A stretch of 64,000 bases of DNA, taken from positions 1 through 64,000 of the forward strand of contig NZ_ASHR01000017.1 in the NCBI RefSeq assembly GCF_000400485.1. Direction: 5' to 3'. Under the pieces are notes generated by a model. The model was not told where the DNA came from. It ran no database searches and was given only the letters and a program-made list of their open reading frames with translations. Positions 55,381 through 64,000 of this stretch are shown here, piece after piece. Each line of letters begins with the position of its first letter. Position 1 is the stretch's first letter. The position numbers were made by a program, and so were the translations under genes. This DNA comes from Agrococcus pavilionensis RW1 (GTDB lineage: Bacteria; Actinomycetota; Actinomycetes; Actinomycetales; Microbacteriaceae).

Positions 55381-55386
55381 TAAGGT
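55381..55386 (+). promoter_or_regulatory. -10 candidate of the peptide transporter operon
   Basis: TAAGGT lies about 60 nt before the TTG start of the binding-protein gene. No good -35 box is visible at 17 bp. The rest of the 55230-55446 gap shows nothing else I can name. Confidence 0.35.
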
Positions 55387-55446
55387 GGCACTCATCCAGA
55401 GCACTGCGGCTTCCTGGCCGCGCGCTCACCTTGCACAGGAGGAACA

Positions 55447-57279
55447 TTGAGGATCAAGCGATTCGCTGCGGGCGGCGTGCTGCTCGCAACGGGAGCACTC
55501 GTCCTCTCCGCTTGCACGCCTGCACAGGCGCCGGGAGCGGAGATCGTCGAGGGCACCTCGATCACCGTCGCGTGGAACCAGCCGTTCTACTCGGCCAACG
55601 GCAACACGTCGTTCGGCAACGCGACGGCGAACAACAACATCAACTACATGACCTACTCGGGGTTCAACTACTACGACAACACCCCGGAGCTGCAGCGCGA
55701 CGAGTCGTTCGGCACCTACGAGCTGGTCTCCGAGGACCCGCTGCAGGTGCAGTACACGATCAACGAGGACGTGCAGTGGAGCGACGAGGTCCCGGTCGAC
55801 GCCGCGGACATGATGCTCAACTGGGCCGCCCTCTCGGGCGCGTTCAACACGGCCGACTTCGACCCGGCCGAGTTCCAGGACCCGGAGACCGGCGAGTTCA
55901 CGACCGAGTTCCCCGAGGGCACGGTCTTCTTCGACTCGGGCGCCACGCCTGACTCGGGCGTCGGCCTCGTCCGCGAGGCGCCGGAGGTCAACGAGGACGG
56001 CCGCGGCATCCTCATGACGTACTCCGACTTCTACGTCGACTGGGAGCTCGCGTTCCAGGCGGGCCTGCCGGCTCACGTCATCGCGCAGCGCGCCCTCGGC
56101 ATCGAGGACGCCATGGAGGCCAAGCAGGCCGTCCTCGACGCGATCGCGAACGAGGACACCGAGGTCATCGGCCAGCTCGCCGCAGAGTGGAACACCGGCT
56201 TCAACTTCACGGAGATGCCGTCCGACACGTCGGTGCTCACCGCCAACGGCCCGTACCAGATCACCGACTTCGTCGCCGACCAGTACATCACCCTGCAGGC
56301 GAACGAGAACTACGTCGGCGACCACCAGCCGCAGGTCGAGACCATCACGGTCCGCTTCATCACCGACGCCATGGCGGCGGTGACGGCGCTCCAGAACGGC
56401 GACGTCGACGTCATCCAGCCGCAGGCGACGCCTGACGTCCGCGCTGCCCTCGAGGGCACCGATGGCATCACGGTCAACTACGGCGAGGGCGCGACGTACG
56501 AGCACGTCGACCTCCAGTTCGACCAGTCGAAGAACCCGGGCGTCTTCTCGACGCTCGAAGCTCGCCAGTCGTTCCTCATGACGATCCCGCGCCAGGAGAT
56601 CGTCGACCGCCTCATCAAGCCCCTCAACCCCGAGGCCACGGTCCGCAACTCCGCGGTCTTCGTCCCGGGCGCGAACGGCTACGACGAGTCGGTCGAGGAG
56701 TCGGGCATCCTCGACATGTACGCCGAGGTCGACATCGAGCAGGCCACGGCGCTGCGCGAGCAGGCCGGTCTCGCCGAGGGCACGGAGGTCTGCCTCCTGT
56801 TCGCCTCGACGAACCCGCGCCGCGTGTCGGAGTTCGAGCTCATCCGCGAGTCGGCCGCTCAGGCCGGCTGGTCGGTCACCGACTGCTCGTCGCCCGAGTG
56901 GGGCGGCCTCCTCGGTGCTCCGGGCGTCTACGACGCCTCGCTGTTCGGCTGGCAGTCGACGTCGCTCGGCGTCGCCTCGGTCGGCCCGAACTTCGAGACG
57001 GGCGGCATCAACAACCTGTCGTTCTACTCGAACCCCGAGATGGACGCGGTCGTGCAGGAGCTCAACGTGACCGTCGACGAGGAGCGCCAGCTGGAGCTGC
57101 TCAAGGAGATCGACCGCATCCTCGTCGAGGACGCGTTCGGCATCACCATCTTCCAGTTCCCCGAGGTCACCGCGTTCTCCGACCGCGTCTCGGGCATCGA
57201 CTCGTCGCCGCTCGCGCCGACGGTGTTCTGGAACGTGTGGGACTGGACCCCGACCGAGACGAACGTCTCGGAGGGCTGA
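55447..57279 (+). CDS. Peptide/nickel-type ABC transporter substrate-binding lipoprotein
   Basis: A 610-residue extracellular binding protein of solute-binding family 5 (DppA/OppA-like). It has a signal peptide with lipobox LSAC near residues 23-26. The family 5 region contains YTINEDVQWSDEVPVDAADM and, later, the NGPYQITDF segment. The start is TTG 55447, fixed by an AGGAGG site 5 nt upstream and by the signal peptide beginning right after it. Codon use is unusually uniform with C at third positions, suggesting high expression. It delivers substrate to the permease and ATPase subunits encoded downstream. The substrate is probably peptides. Confidence 0.9.
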   Translation: MRIKRFAAGGVLLATGALVLSACTPAQAPGAEIVEGTSITVAWNQPFYSANGNTSFGNATANNNINYMTYSGFNYYDNTPELQRDESFGTYELVSEDPLQVQYTINEDVQWSDEVPVDAADMMLNWAALSGAFNTADFDPAEFQDPETGEFTTEFPEGTVFFDSGATPDSGVGLVREAPEVNEDGRGILMTYSDFYVDWELAFQAGLPAHVIAQRALGIEDAMEAKQAVLDAIANEDTEVIGQLAAEWNTGFNFTEMPSDTSVLTANGPYQITDFVADQYITLQANENYVGDHQPQVETITVRFITDAMAAVTALQNGDVDVIQPQATPDVRAALEGTDGITVNYGEGATYEHVDLQFDQSKNPGVFSTLEARQSFLMTIPRQEIVDRLIKPLNPEATVRNSAVFVPGANGYDESVEESGILDMYAEVDIEQATALREQAGLAEGTEVCLLFASTNPRRVSEFELIRESAAQAGWSVTDCSSPEWGGLLGAPGVYDASLFGWQSTSLGVASVGPNFETGGINNLSFYSNPEMDAVVQELNVTVDEERQLELLKEIDRILVEDAFGITIFQFPEVTAFSDRVSGIDSSPLAPTVFWNVWDWTPTETNVSEG

Positions 57280-57311
57280 TCCCCCCGACCGCCGGGGGTC
57301 GCATCCACTGC

Positions 57312-57317
57312 TAGTGT
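57312..57317 (+). promoter_or_regulatory. -10 candidate between the binding protein and permease genes
   Basis: TAGTGT lies upstream of the 15-bp hairpin. A transcript from here would carry the hairpin in its leader and give the permeases separate expression. Confidence 0.35.
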
Positions 57318-57334
57318 GATGTGGCCTTCAGGCA

Positions 57335-57368
57335 GAGAGGCGCCGGGCCGCCTGGCCCGGCGCCTCTC
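57335..57368 (+). terminator. 15-bp perfect hairpin between binding protein and permease genes
   Basis: GAGAGGCGCCGGGCC-GCCT-GGCCCGGCGCCTCTC is a perfect stem with a 4-nt loop and no U-tract. It may partly terminate transcription or protect the 3' end of the binding-protein mRNA, giving more binding protein than permease. Confidence 0.75.
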
Positions 57369-57441
57369 GCATGAAGTCTTCCGACGCGCTCGATCAGCGT
57401 GAGCGGACCCATCCCGAACCGGAAACCAAGGAGGCGAACCG

Positions 57442-59013
57442 GTGGCGACATTCATCGTCAGGCGCCTGATCGCAGCGGTGCTCATCCTGCTCGCCGCGAC
57501 CTTCCTCATGTACAACATGGTCGCCCTCTCGGGAGACCCGCTCGAGGATCTGCGCGGAGTCCAGACGCCCAACACGGCGCAGCTCATCGAAGCCCGCATC
57601 CGCTTGCTGCACCTCGACGTGCCGCCGCCGCTGCGCTACTTCATCTGGCTCGGCGGCATCGCCGGCTGCTTCATCGGCCAGTGCGACTTCGGCATGACCA
57701 TCCAGCAGCAGCCCGTGCTCGACGTGCTCCTCAACTCGATGGACCAGACGCTCCGCCTCGTCACGGTCGCGACGCTCGTCGCCATCATCCTCGGCATCAT
57801 CATCGGCATCACGACGGCGCTGCGCCAGTACTCGGCCTACGACTACGGCGTGACGTTCGTCTCCTTCCTCTTCTACTCGCTGCCGATCTTCTGGTTCGCG
57901 GTGCTGCTCAAGCAGTTCCTCGCCATCGGCGCGAACGACTGGCTGCAGCGGGGCGGGCAGATCCACTGGTGGGTCATCGCACTCGTGGCGCTCGCATCCG
58001 GACTGTTCTGGATGTCGGTGCTCGGGGGAGACGTGAAGCGCAAGCTCATCACGTTCGGGCTCGCCGCCGCGTCCGGCGGCCTGCTGCTCTGGTACATGAG
58101 CGTCTCGGGCTGGTTCCTCAACCCCCGCTTCATCGTCTTCGGCCTCGACTTCTCGCTGCTCGCGATCGCGGTGCTCTTCCTCACGGTCGCGCTGCTCGTC
58201 ACGGCGATCCTCACCGGCCTCAAGAACCGCCGCTCGCTCTTCATCGCGCTCGGCATGGCGGTGCTCGGCATCGCGCTCTACTACCCGGTGAACTTCTACC
58301 TGTTCAACCCGCAGGTCGTGCCGATGAACGCGTGGATCATGATCGCGAGCTTCCTCGTGGTGATCCTCTTCGGCGTCGCGGTCGGCCACCTCTTCGGCGG
58401 CGACAACAAGGCGGCGAACCGCAAGATCGCGGCGTGGACCGGGTTCCTCGTCTTCGCGATCATGGTGGTCGACCGCCACATGCAGCTGTGGCAGGCCTAC
58501 TCGCAGTCGGGCTTCATCCGCGGCCGGCCGATCGCGACGATCGGTGCGTCGAACCCCGGGTTCGCGCAGTCGTCGTTCTTCGTGCAGGGCGTCGACGCGT
58601 TCACGCACCTGCTGCTGCCGTCGATCGCGCTCATGGTCATCTCGTTCGCCGGCTACACGCGCTACACCCGCGCGAGCCTGCTCGAGGTCATGAACCAGGA
58701 CTACATCCGCACGGCTCGCGCGAAGGGCCTCACCGAGCGCACGGTCATCGTGCGGCACGCGTTCCGGAACGCGCTCATCCCCATCACGACGATCGTCGCG
58801 TTCGACATCGCCGGCATCATCGGCGGCGCGGTCATCACCGAGCGCGTGTTCGGCTGGACCGGCATGGGATCGATGTTCCAGAACGGCCTCGACCGCGTCG
58901 ATCCGAACCCCGTCATGGCGTTCTTCCTCGTCACCGGCGCGCTCGCGCTCCTGTTCAACCTGCTGGCCGACATCGCCTATGCGGCCCTCGACCCCCGGAT
59001 CCGGGTGAGCTGA
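57442..59013 (+). CDS. Peptide ABC transporter permease, DppB-type with large insertion
   Basis: A 523-residue permease, about 200 residues longer than the usual 310-330. Residues 1-165 match DppB/OppB (N-terminal TVARLI-like helix, periplasmic loop, first core helices). Residues 380-523 hold the remaining core with the EAA loop YIRTARAKGLTERTVIVRHA (421-440) and GGAVITERVFGWTGMG. Between them (about 175-350) lie some six extra hydrophobic segments replacing a short periplasmic loop. The insertion keeps frame and codon style, so it is not a sequencing fault. Start GTG has an AAGGAGG site. Confidence 0.88.
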   Translation: MATFIVRRLIAAVLILLAATFLMYNMVALSGDPLEDLRGVQTPNTAQLIEARIRLLHLDVPPPLRYFIWLGGIAGCFIGQCDFGMTIQQQPVLDVLLNSMDQTLRLVTVATLVAIILGIIIGITTALRQYSAYDYGVTFVSFLFYSLPIFWFAVLLKQFLAIGANDWLQRGGQIHWWVIALVALASGLFWMSVLGGDVKRKLITFGLAAASGGLLLWYMSVSGWFLNPRFIVFGLDFSLLAIAVLFLTVALLVTAILTGLKNRRSLFIALGMAVLGIALYYPVNFYLFNPQVVPMNAWIMIASFLVVILFGVAVGHLFGGDNKAANRKIAAWTGFLVFAIMVVDRHMQLWQAYSQSGFIRGRPIATIGASNPGFAQSSFFVQGVDAFTHLLLPSIALMVISFAGYTRYTRASLLEVMNQDYIRTARAKGLTERTVIVRHAFRNALIPITTIVAFDIAGIIGGAVITERVFGWTGMGSMFQNGLDRVDPNPVMAFFLVTGALALLFNLLADIAYAALDPRIRVS

Positions 59014-60158
59014 TGACCACGAACATCCCGCAGACCAACGAGCCCCACATCACCGATGCCGAGGCGAACCTCGAGCTCAAGGAGGTGGAGGGCCTCAGCC
59101 AGGGCCAGATCGTCCGGAAGCGGTTCTTCCGCCACGTCGGCGCCGTCGTGTCGATGGTCGTGCTCGCCCTCATCGTCCTCCTCGCCTTCACCTCGGTGGG
59201 CCTGTCGTTCGGCGGCGTCCGGGTGCCCGGCTGGTGGCAGTGGGACTGGACCCAGAATCCGCGCCCCATCAACGGCGGCGTGCCGTCGTGGGAGCACCCG
59301 TTCGGGCAGGACTCGATCGGCAAGGACCTGTTCGCGCTCGTCATGCGCGGCACGCAGCAGTCGCTCATGATCATGGTGCTCGTCGGCCTCATCGGCGCGA
59401 CGATCGGCATCGTGATCGGCGCGCTCTCGGGCTTCTTCCGCGGCTGGGTCGACGCCGTGCTCATGCGCTTCACCGACGTCATCATCACGATCCCGTTCAT
59501 CGTGATCGGCGCCGTCATCGGCTCGACCTTCGGGAAGCTCGGCGCCTTCATCCTCGCGATCGTGCTCGGCCTGTTCTCGTGGACGGGCCTCGCGCGACTC
59601 GTGCGCGGCGAGTTCCTCACGCTCCGCGAGCGCGAGTTCGTCGACGCGGCGCGCGTCGCGGGCGCCTCGAACGGCCGCATCATCTTCAAGCACATCCTGC
59701 CGAACGCGATGGGCGTCATCATCGTCAACACGACGCTGCTCATGGCGGGCGCGATCCTCGCCGAGACGGCGCTCTCGTACCTCGGCTACGGCGTGCAGGC
59801 GCCCGACACGTCGCTCGGGCTCATCATCAGCCAGAACCAGGAGGCGTTCCAGACGCGGCCGTGGCTGTTCTGGTGGCCGGGCATCTTCATCATCACGATC
59901 GCGCTGTGCATCAACTTCATCGGCGACGGCCTGCGCGACGCGTTCGACCCGCGCCAGAAGCGCATGCCGTCGGAGCGCGCGATGCGCAAGTCCGACACGG
60001 CCGCGGCCGACGCGGCGGCGCTGCGCGGTGCCGAGGTCGAGGACGCGATGAGCGCCACGGCGAGCGTCGGCCAAGCGCAGGCGCCGGGGCCCGACGCCCG
60101 CGCGCCGCGCGTCGAGGGCGACACGGCGGGCGACAACCCCGACCGCGATCGGGACTGA
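59013..60158 (+). CDS. Peptide ABC transporter permease, DppC-type
   Basis: A 381-residue permease. After a polar N-terminus come the OppC N-terminal helix (VVSMVVLALIVLLAF) and the core BPD_transp_1 domain. The EAA loop is EFVDAARVAGASNGRIIFKH, followed by ILPN and AETALSYLGYGVQAPDTSLG. The C-terminal tail after the last helix (about 60 residues) is long, Ala/Asp-rich and probably disordered. The ATG overlaps the dppB-type stop (TGATG). It pairs with the DppB-type subunit in the membrane. Confidence 0.92.
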   Translation: MTTNIPQTNEPHITDAEANLELKEVEGLSQGQIVRKRFFRHVGAVVSMVVLALIVLLAFTSVGLSFGGVRVPGWWQWDWTQNPRPINGGVPSWEHPFGQDSIGKDLFALVMRGTQQSLMIMVLVGLIGATIGIVIGALSGFFRGWVDAVLMRFTDVIITIPFIVIGAVIGSTFGKLGAFILAIVLGLFSWTGLARLVRGEFLTLREREFVDAARVAGASNGRIIFKHILPNAMGVIIVNTTLLMAGAILAETALSYLGYGVQAPDTSLGLIISQNQEAFQTRPWLFWWPGIFIITIALCINFIGDGLRDAFDPRQKRMPSERAMRKSDTAAADAAALRGAEVEDAMSATASVGQAQAPGPDARAPRVEGDTAGDNPDRDRD

Positions 60159-60165
60159 CGTGCGG

Positions 60166-60768
60166 TCAGCGCAGCAGCAGCCCCGCGGCCGCGAGGAGGG
60201 CCGGCACCGCGACGACCGCGATCGCCGGCGCGCTCCACGCGCGCGTCGCGCGGGCCGCGTCGTCGAGCAGGCCCTCGTCGCGCAGCTCCTCCCAGTGCGC
60301 GCGGGTGACGTGCGCGGCGGCGCCCGAGACGCTGTGCACGGAGTCGCCGGGGCGGATGCCGCCGCCGACCGTGCTCGACTCGCGCGCGAGGCGGATGTCC
60401 TCGCGCGTGATGCGGGCGATGCCGTAGCGGCTCGGCGCCGGCGCGGCCCACGCGGTCACGGTGCCGCGCTCGAGCGTGAGCTCAAGGGCCCACTTCGTGT
60501 CGATGCGCTTGATGGCGCCCCACGGCACGTGCCAGTCGGCGAAGGGGTTGCGGATCGCGACGCCCTCGCCGTCGACCACGACGCGCGGGCGCCACATGAA
60601 GGCCCACGTGACGGCGGCGCCGAGCAGCGGCCACGGCAGCACCCAGAGGCTCGCCGCCGGGTCGTCGGCGAGCAGGACGCTCACGAGCGCGAGCGCCATG
60701 AGGATCCCGATCACCACCGTGATCACCCTGCCGAAGGACGATCGGAACACCGCTCGCTGATAGGCCAT
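60166..60768 (-). CDS. PH-domain membrane protein, antisense within the transporter operon
   Basis: A 200-residue protein with two N-terminal transmembrane helices (about 15-55) and a bacterial PH-like domain (about 60-110: VVVDGEGVAIRNPFADWHVP, KRIDTKWALELTLERG). A C-terminal helix may re-enter the membrane (about 180-200). Similar small PH proteins are common in actinobacteria with no known function. It lies on the opposite strand between the DppC-type and ATPase genes, only 7 bp from the former. I chose ATG 60768 (MAYQRAVFRS); an upstream start would add eight residues. Confidence 0.8.
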   Translation of the reverse strand: MAYQRAVFRSSFGRVITVVIGILMALALVSVLLADDPAASLWVLPWPLLGAAVTWAFMWRPRVVVDGEGVAIRNPFADWHVPWGAIKRIDTKWALELTLERGTVTAWAAPAPSRYGIARITREDIRLARESSTVGGGIRPGDSVHSVSGAAAHVTRAHWEELRDEGLLDDAARATRAWSAPAIAVVAVPALLAAAGLLLR

Positions 60769-60824
60769 CCACTCAGTTTCGCAGACCACCACTGCTTCCC
60801 TGACTACGCAGGAGAGGAGCTCCC

Positions 60825-62525
60825 GTGACCGATACGGCAGCCGCCCCCATCGCCGAGCGCGAGGTCATCCTCGAGGCCAGCGGCCTCAACGTCGACTTCT
60901 GGGTCGACGGCACGTTCTACCCGGCCGTGAAGGACGCCGAGTTCCAGGTGCGCGCGGGCGAGGTGCTCGCGATCGTCGGCGAGTCCGGCTCGGGCAAGTC
61001 GACGACCGCGATGGCGCTCATCAGCCTGCTGCCGCCGAACGCGCGCGTGCGCGGCTCGGTCAAGCTCAAGGGCCGCGAGATCCTCGGCATCCCGGTGCGC
61101 GAGATGCGCCACATCCGCGGCAACGAGATCGCGGTGATCTTCCAGGAGCCGATGACGGCGCTCAACCCCGTCTACACGATCGGCTTCCAGATCGTCGAGG
61201 CGCTGCGCAGCCACTTCGACCTCACGCCCGACGCGGCGAAGGAGCGCGCGATCGAGCTCATCGCGAAGGTCGAGATCCCCGACCCGCCGACGGCGTTCAA
61301 CAAGTACCCGCACCAGCTCTCGGGCGGCCAGCGCCAGCGCGCGATGATCGCGCAGTCGCTCGCGTGCGACCCGTCGCTGCTCATCGCCGACGAGCCGACG
61401 ACCGCGCTCGACGTCACGGTGCAGGCCGAGGTGCTCGACCTCATGCGCAAGCTGAAGGACGAGCTGAGCTCCGCCGTCATCCTCATCACCCACGACATGG
61501 GCGTGGTCGCCGACCTCTCCGACCGCATCATCGTCATGCGCAACGGCGAGATGGTCGACCGCGGCACGTCGCTCGACGTCTTCCAGCGCCCGTCGCACGA
61601 GTACACGAAGGAGCTGCTCGCCGCGGTCCCGTACCTCGGCGTGCACGAGGACCAGACGGGTCGCGCGTTCGAGGCGTCGAAGGTCTCCGACTCGGTCGAG
61701 CCGATCCTCAAGTTCACGGATGTCGTGATCGAGTACCCGAAGCGCGGTCGCGTGCCCGCGTTCCGCGCGGCGGAGGACATCAACCTCGCCGTCTACCCGG
61801 GCGAGATCCTCGGCCTCGTCGGGGAGTCCGGCTCGGGCAAGACGACCCTCGGCCGTGCCGCGATCGGCCTGCTGCCCATCACGTCGGGCACGCTGAGCGT
61901 CGCGGGCTACGACATCTCGGCGGCGTCGATGAAGGACCTGCGGCCGCTGCGCGAGAAGACCGGCATCGTGTTCCAGGATCCGTCGTCGTCGCTCAACCCG
62001 CGCATGCCGATCGGCGAGTCGATCGGCGAGCCGATCCTGCTCTCGCGCCGGGCGGCGAAGGACCCGATCGACGCGAAGGCGCTCGACAAGCGCGTGCAGG
62101 AGCTGCTCGAGTCGGTCGAGCTGCCCGCCTCGTACCGCAACCGCTACCCGCACGAGCTCTCGGGCGGCCAGAAGCAGCGCGTCGGCATCGCGCGCGCGCT
62201 CGCGCTCGCGCCGGAGGTGCTCATCGCCGACGAGCCGACGAGCGCGCTCGACGTGTCGGTGCAGGCGCGCTTCCTCGAGCTGCTCACGCACATCCAGCAG
62301 CAGCTGCAGTTCGCGTGCCTCTTCATCAGCCATGACCTCGCGGTCGTCGACTCGCTCGCCCACCGCATCGCGGTCATGCGGAAGGGCCGCATCGTCGAGG
62401 AGGGCACGCGCGACGAGATCCTGCGCGCGCCGAAGGAGGCCTACACGCAGCGCCTCATCTCGGCCGTGCCGCTGCCCGACCCGATCGCTCAGCGCGAGCG
62501 CCGGGAGGCGCGCCGGGCGAGCTGA
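60825..62525 (+). CDS. Peptide ABC transporter ATPase, fused DppD-DppF
   Basis: A 566-residue fusion of two ABC ATPases. Half one has Walker A GESGSGKSTT and signature LSGGQRQRAM; half two has GESGSGKTTL and LSGGQKQRVG. Each half ends with an oligopeptide-type C-terminal region (PSHEYTKELLAAVPYL, then APKEAYTQRLISAVP). One chain thus provides both nucleotide-binding sites for the DppB/DppC permease pair. Start GTG 60825 has GGAGAGGAG upstream. It is separated from the permease genes by an antisense gene, so it probably has its own promoter or relies on read-through. Confidence 0.93.
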   Translation: MTDTAAAPIAEREVILEASGLNVDFWVDGTFYPAVKDAEFQVRAGEVLAIVGESGSGKSTTAMALISLLPPNARVRGSVKLKGREILGIPVREMRHIRGNEIAVIFQEPMTALNPVYTIGFQIVEALRSHFDLTPDAAKERAIELIAKVEIPDPPTAFNKYPHQLSGGQRQRAMIAQSLACDPSLLIADEPTTALDVTVQAEVLDLMRKLKDELSSAVILITHDMGVVADLSDRIIVMRNGEMVDRGTSLDVFQRPSHEYTKELLAAVPYLGVHEDQTGRAFEASKVSDSVEPILKFTDVVIEYPKRGRVPAFRAAEDINLAVYPGEILGLVGESGSGKTTLGRAAIGLLPITSGTLSVAGYDISAASMKDLRPLREKTGIVFQDPSSSLNPRMPIGESIGEPILLSRRAAKDPIDAKALDKRVQELLESVELPASYRNRYPHELSGGQKQRVGIARALALAPEVLIADEPTSALDVSVQARFLELLTHIQQQLQFACLFISHDLAVVDSLAHRIAVMRKGRIVEEGTRDEILRAPKEAYTQRLISAVPLPDPIAQRERREARRAS

Positions 62526-62535
62526 GCGCCGCCCT

Positions 62536-62587
62536 CGACGAACGGCCGCGACCGCCCGCTAGACTGGGGGGTCGCGGCCGTTCGTCG
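62536..62587 (+). terminator. 18-bp perfect hairpin enclosing the typA -10 box
   Basis: Arms CGACGAACGGCCGCGACC (62536-62553) and GGTCGCGGCCGTTCGTCG (62570-62587) pair perfectly around a 16-nt loop. The loop contains TAGACT (62560-62565), a good -10 box. It can end the ATPase transcript and at the same time start the typA transcript. Confidence 0.75.
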
Positions 62588-62615
62588 CACACTCCCGACA
62601 CCGGAAGGCACCTGC

Positions 62616-64000
<1,385 letters not shown>

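Overview
The window comes from a high-GC actinobacterium. Strong G/C preference at third codon positions, frequent GTG starts, many leaderless promoters with a TANNNT -10 box, an actinobacterial-type Mrp antiporter operon and DUF3072/DUF2798 proteins all point to Micrococcales, probably Microbacteriaceae (for example an Agrococcus-like genus). That placement is inference from gene content and style; no marker gene was searched.

Layout. 1-1113 is a transposon-scarred edge: the 3' part of an IS3-family transposase with its right terminal repeat, an isolated tRNA T-arm-like sequence, an extended -10 promoter over a palindrome, a small ORF and a strong terminator. 1225-3276 holds a CinA-like gene, then a lower-GC DUF4268 gene that seems to have been inserted at the cinA 3' end, because a second, diverged cinA end lies on its far side. 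3329-10621 is ordinary chromosome: a UvrA-like ATPase without the UvrB-binding domain, an FNT channel, a CNNM/CorC protein, a DksA-like zinc protein, an ArfB-like hydrolase and an AraC/GyrI regulator. 10750-14691 is one large lower-GC gene (1313 aa) joining a helical N-terminus, a beta-sandwich, a STAND-type ATPase, a winged helix and a phosphoribosyltransferase-like C-terminus. It is the best candidate here for an undescribed single-gene defence (biological conflict) system.

14765-42000 is housekeeping: ABC-F, a zinc dehydrogenase, a four-gene amine/amino-acid operon (permease, universal stress protein, class III aminotransferase, Lrp) divergent from a saccharopine-dehydrogenase-like gene, ThpR, an Hsp20 operon, a SNF2 helicase with a methyltransferase, a DsbA-like protein, a CDP-alcohol phosphatidyltransferase, a FUSC protein with a probable 5' frameshift, an EmrB/QacA exporter, a LOG-family protein and SbcCD. 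42053-48119 is a complete Mrp Na+/H+ antiporter operon (A with fused B, then C-G) with overlapping genes. 48150-54445 is a glycine-riboswitch-controlled gcvT-gcvH-gcvP operon with a solute-binding lipoprotein coupled to gcvP. 55447-62525 is a peptide/nickel-class ABC transporter (binding protein, permeases, fused double ATPase) interrupted by an antisense PH-domain gene; its DppB-like permease carries about six extra membrane segments. The window ends inside typA/bipA, whose -10 box lies in the loop of an 18-bp perfect hairpin.

Two properties recur. About a dozen genes start 6-7 nt after a TANNNT hexamer, so they are probably leaderless. In two places a TAG stop codon is also the first half of the next gene's -10 box.
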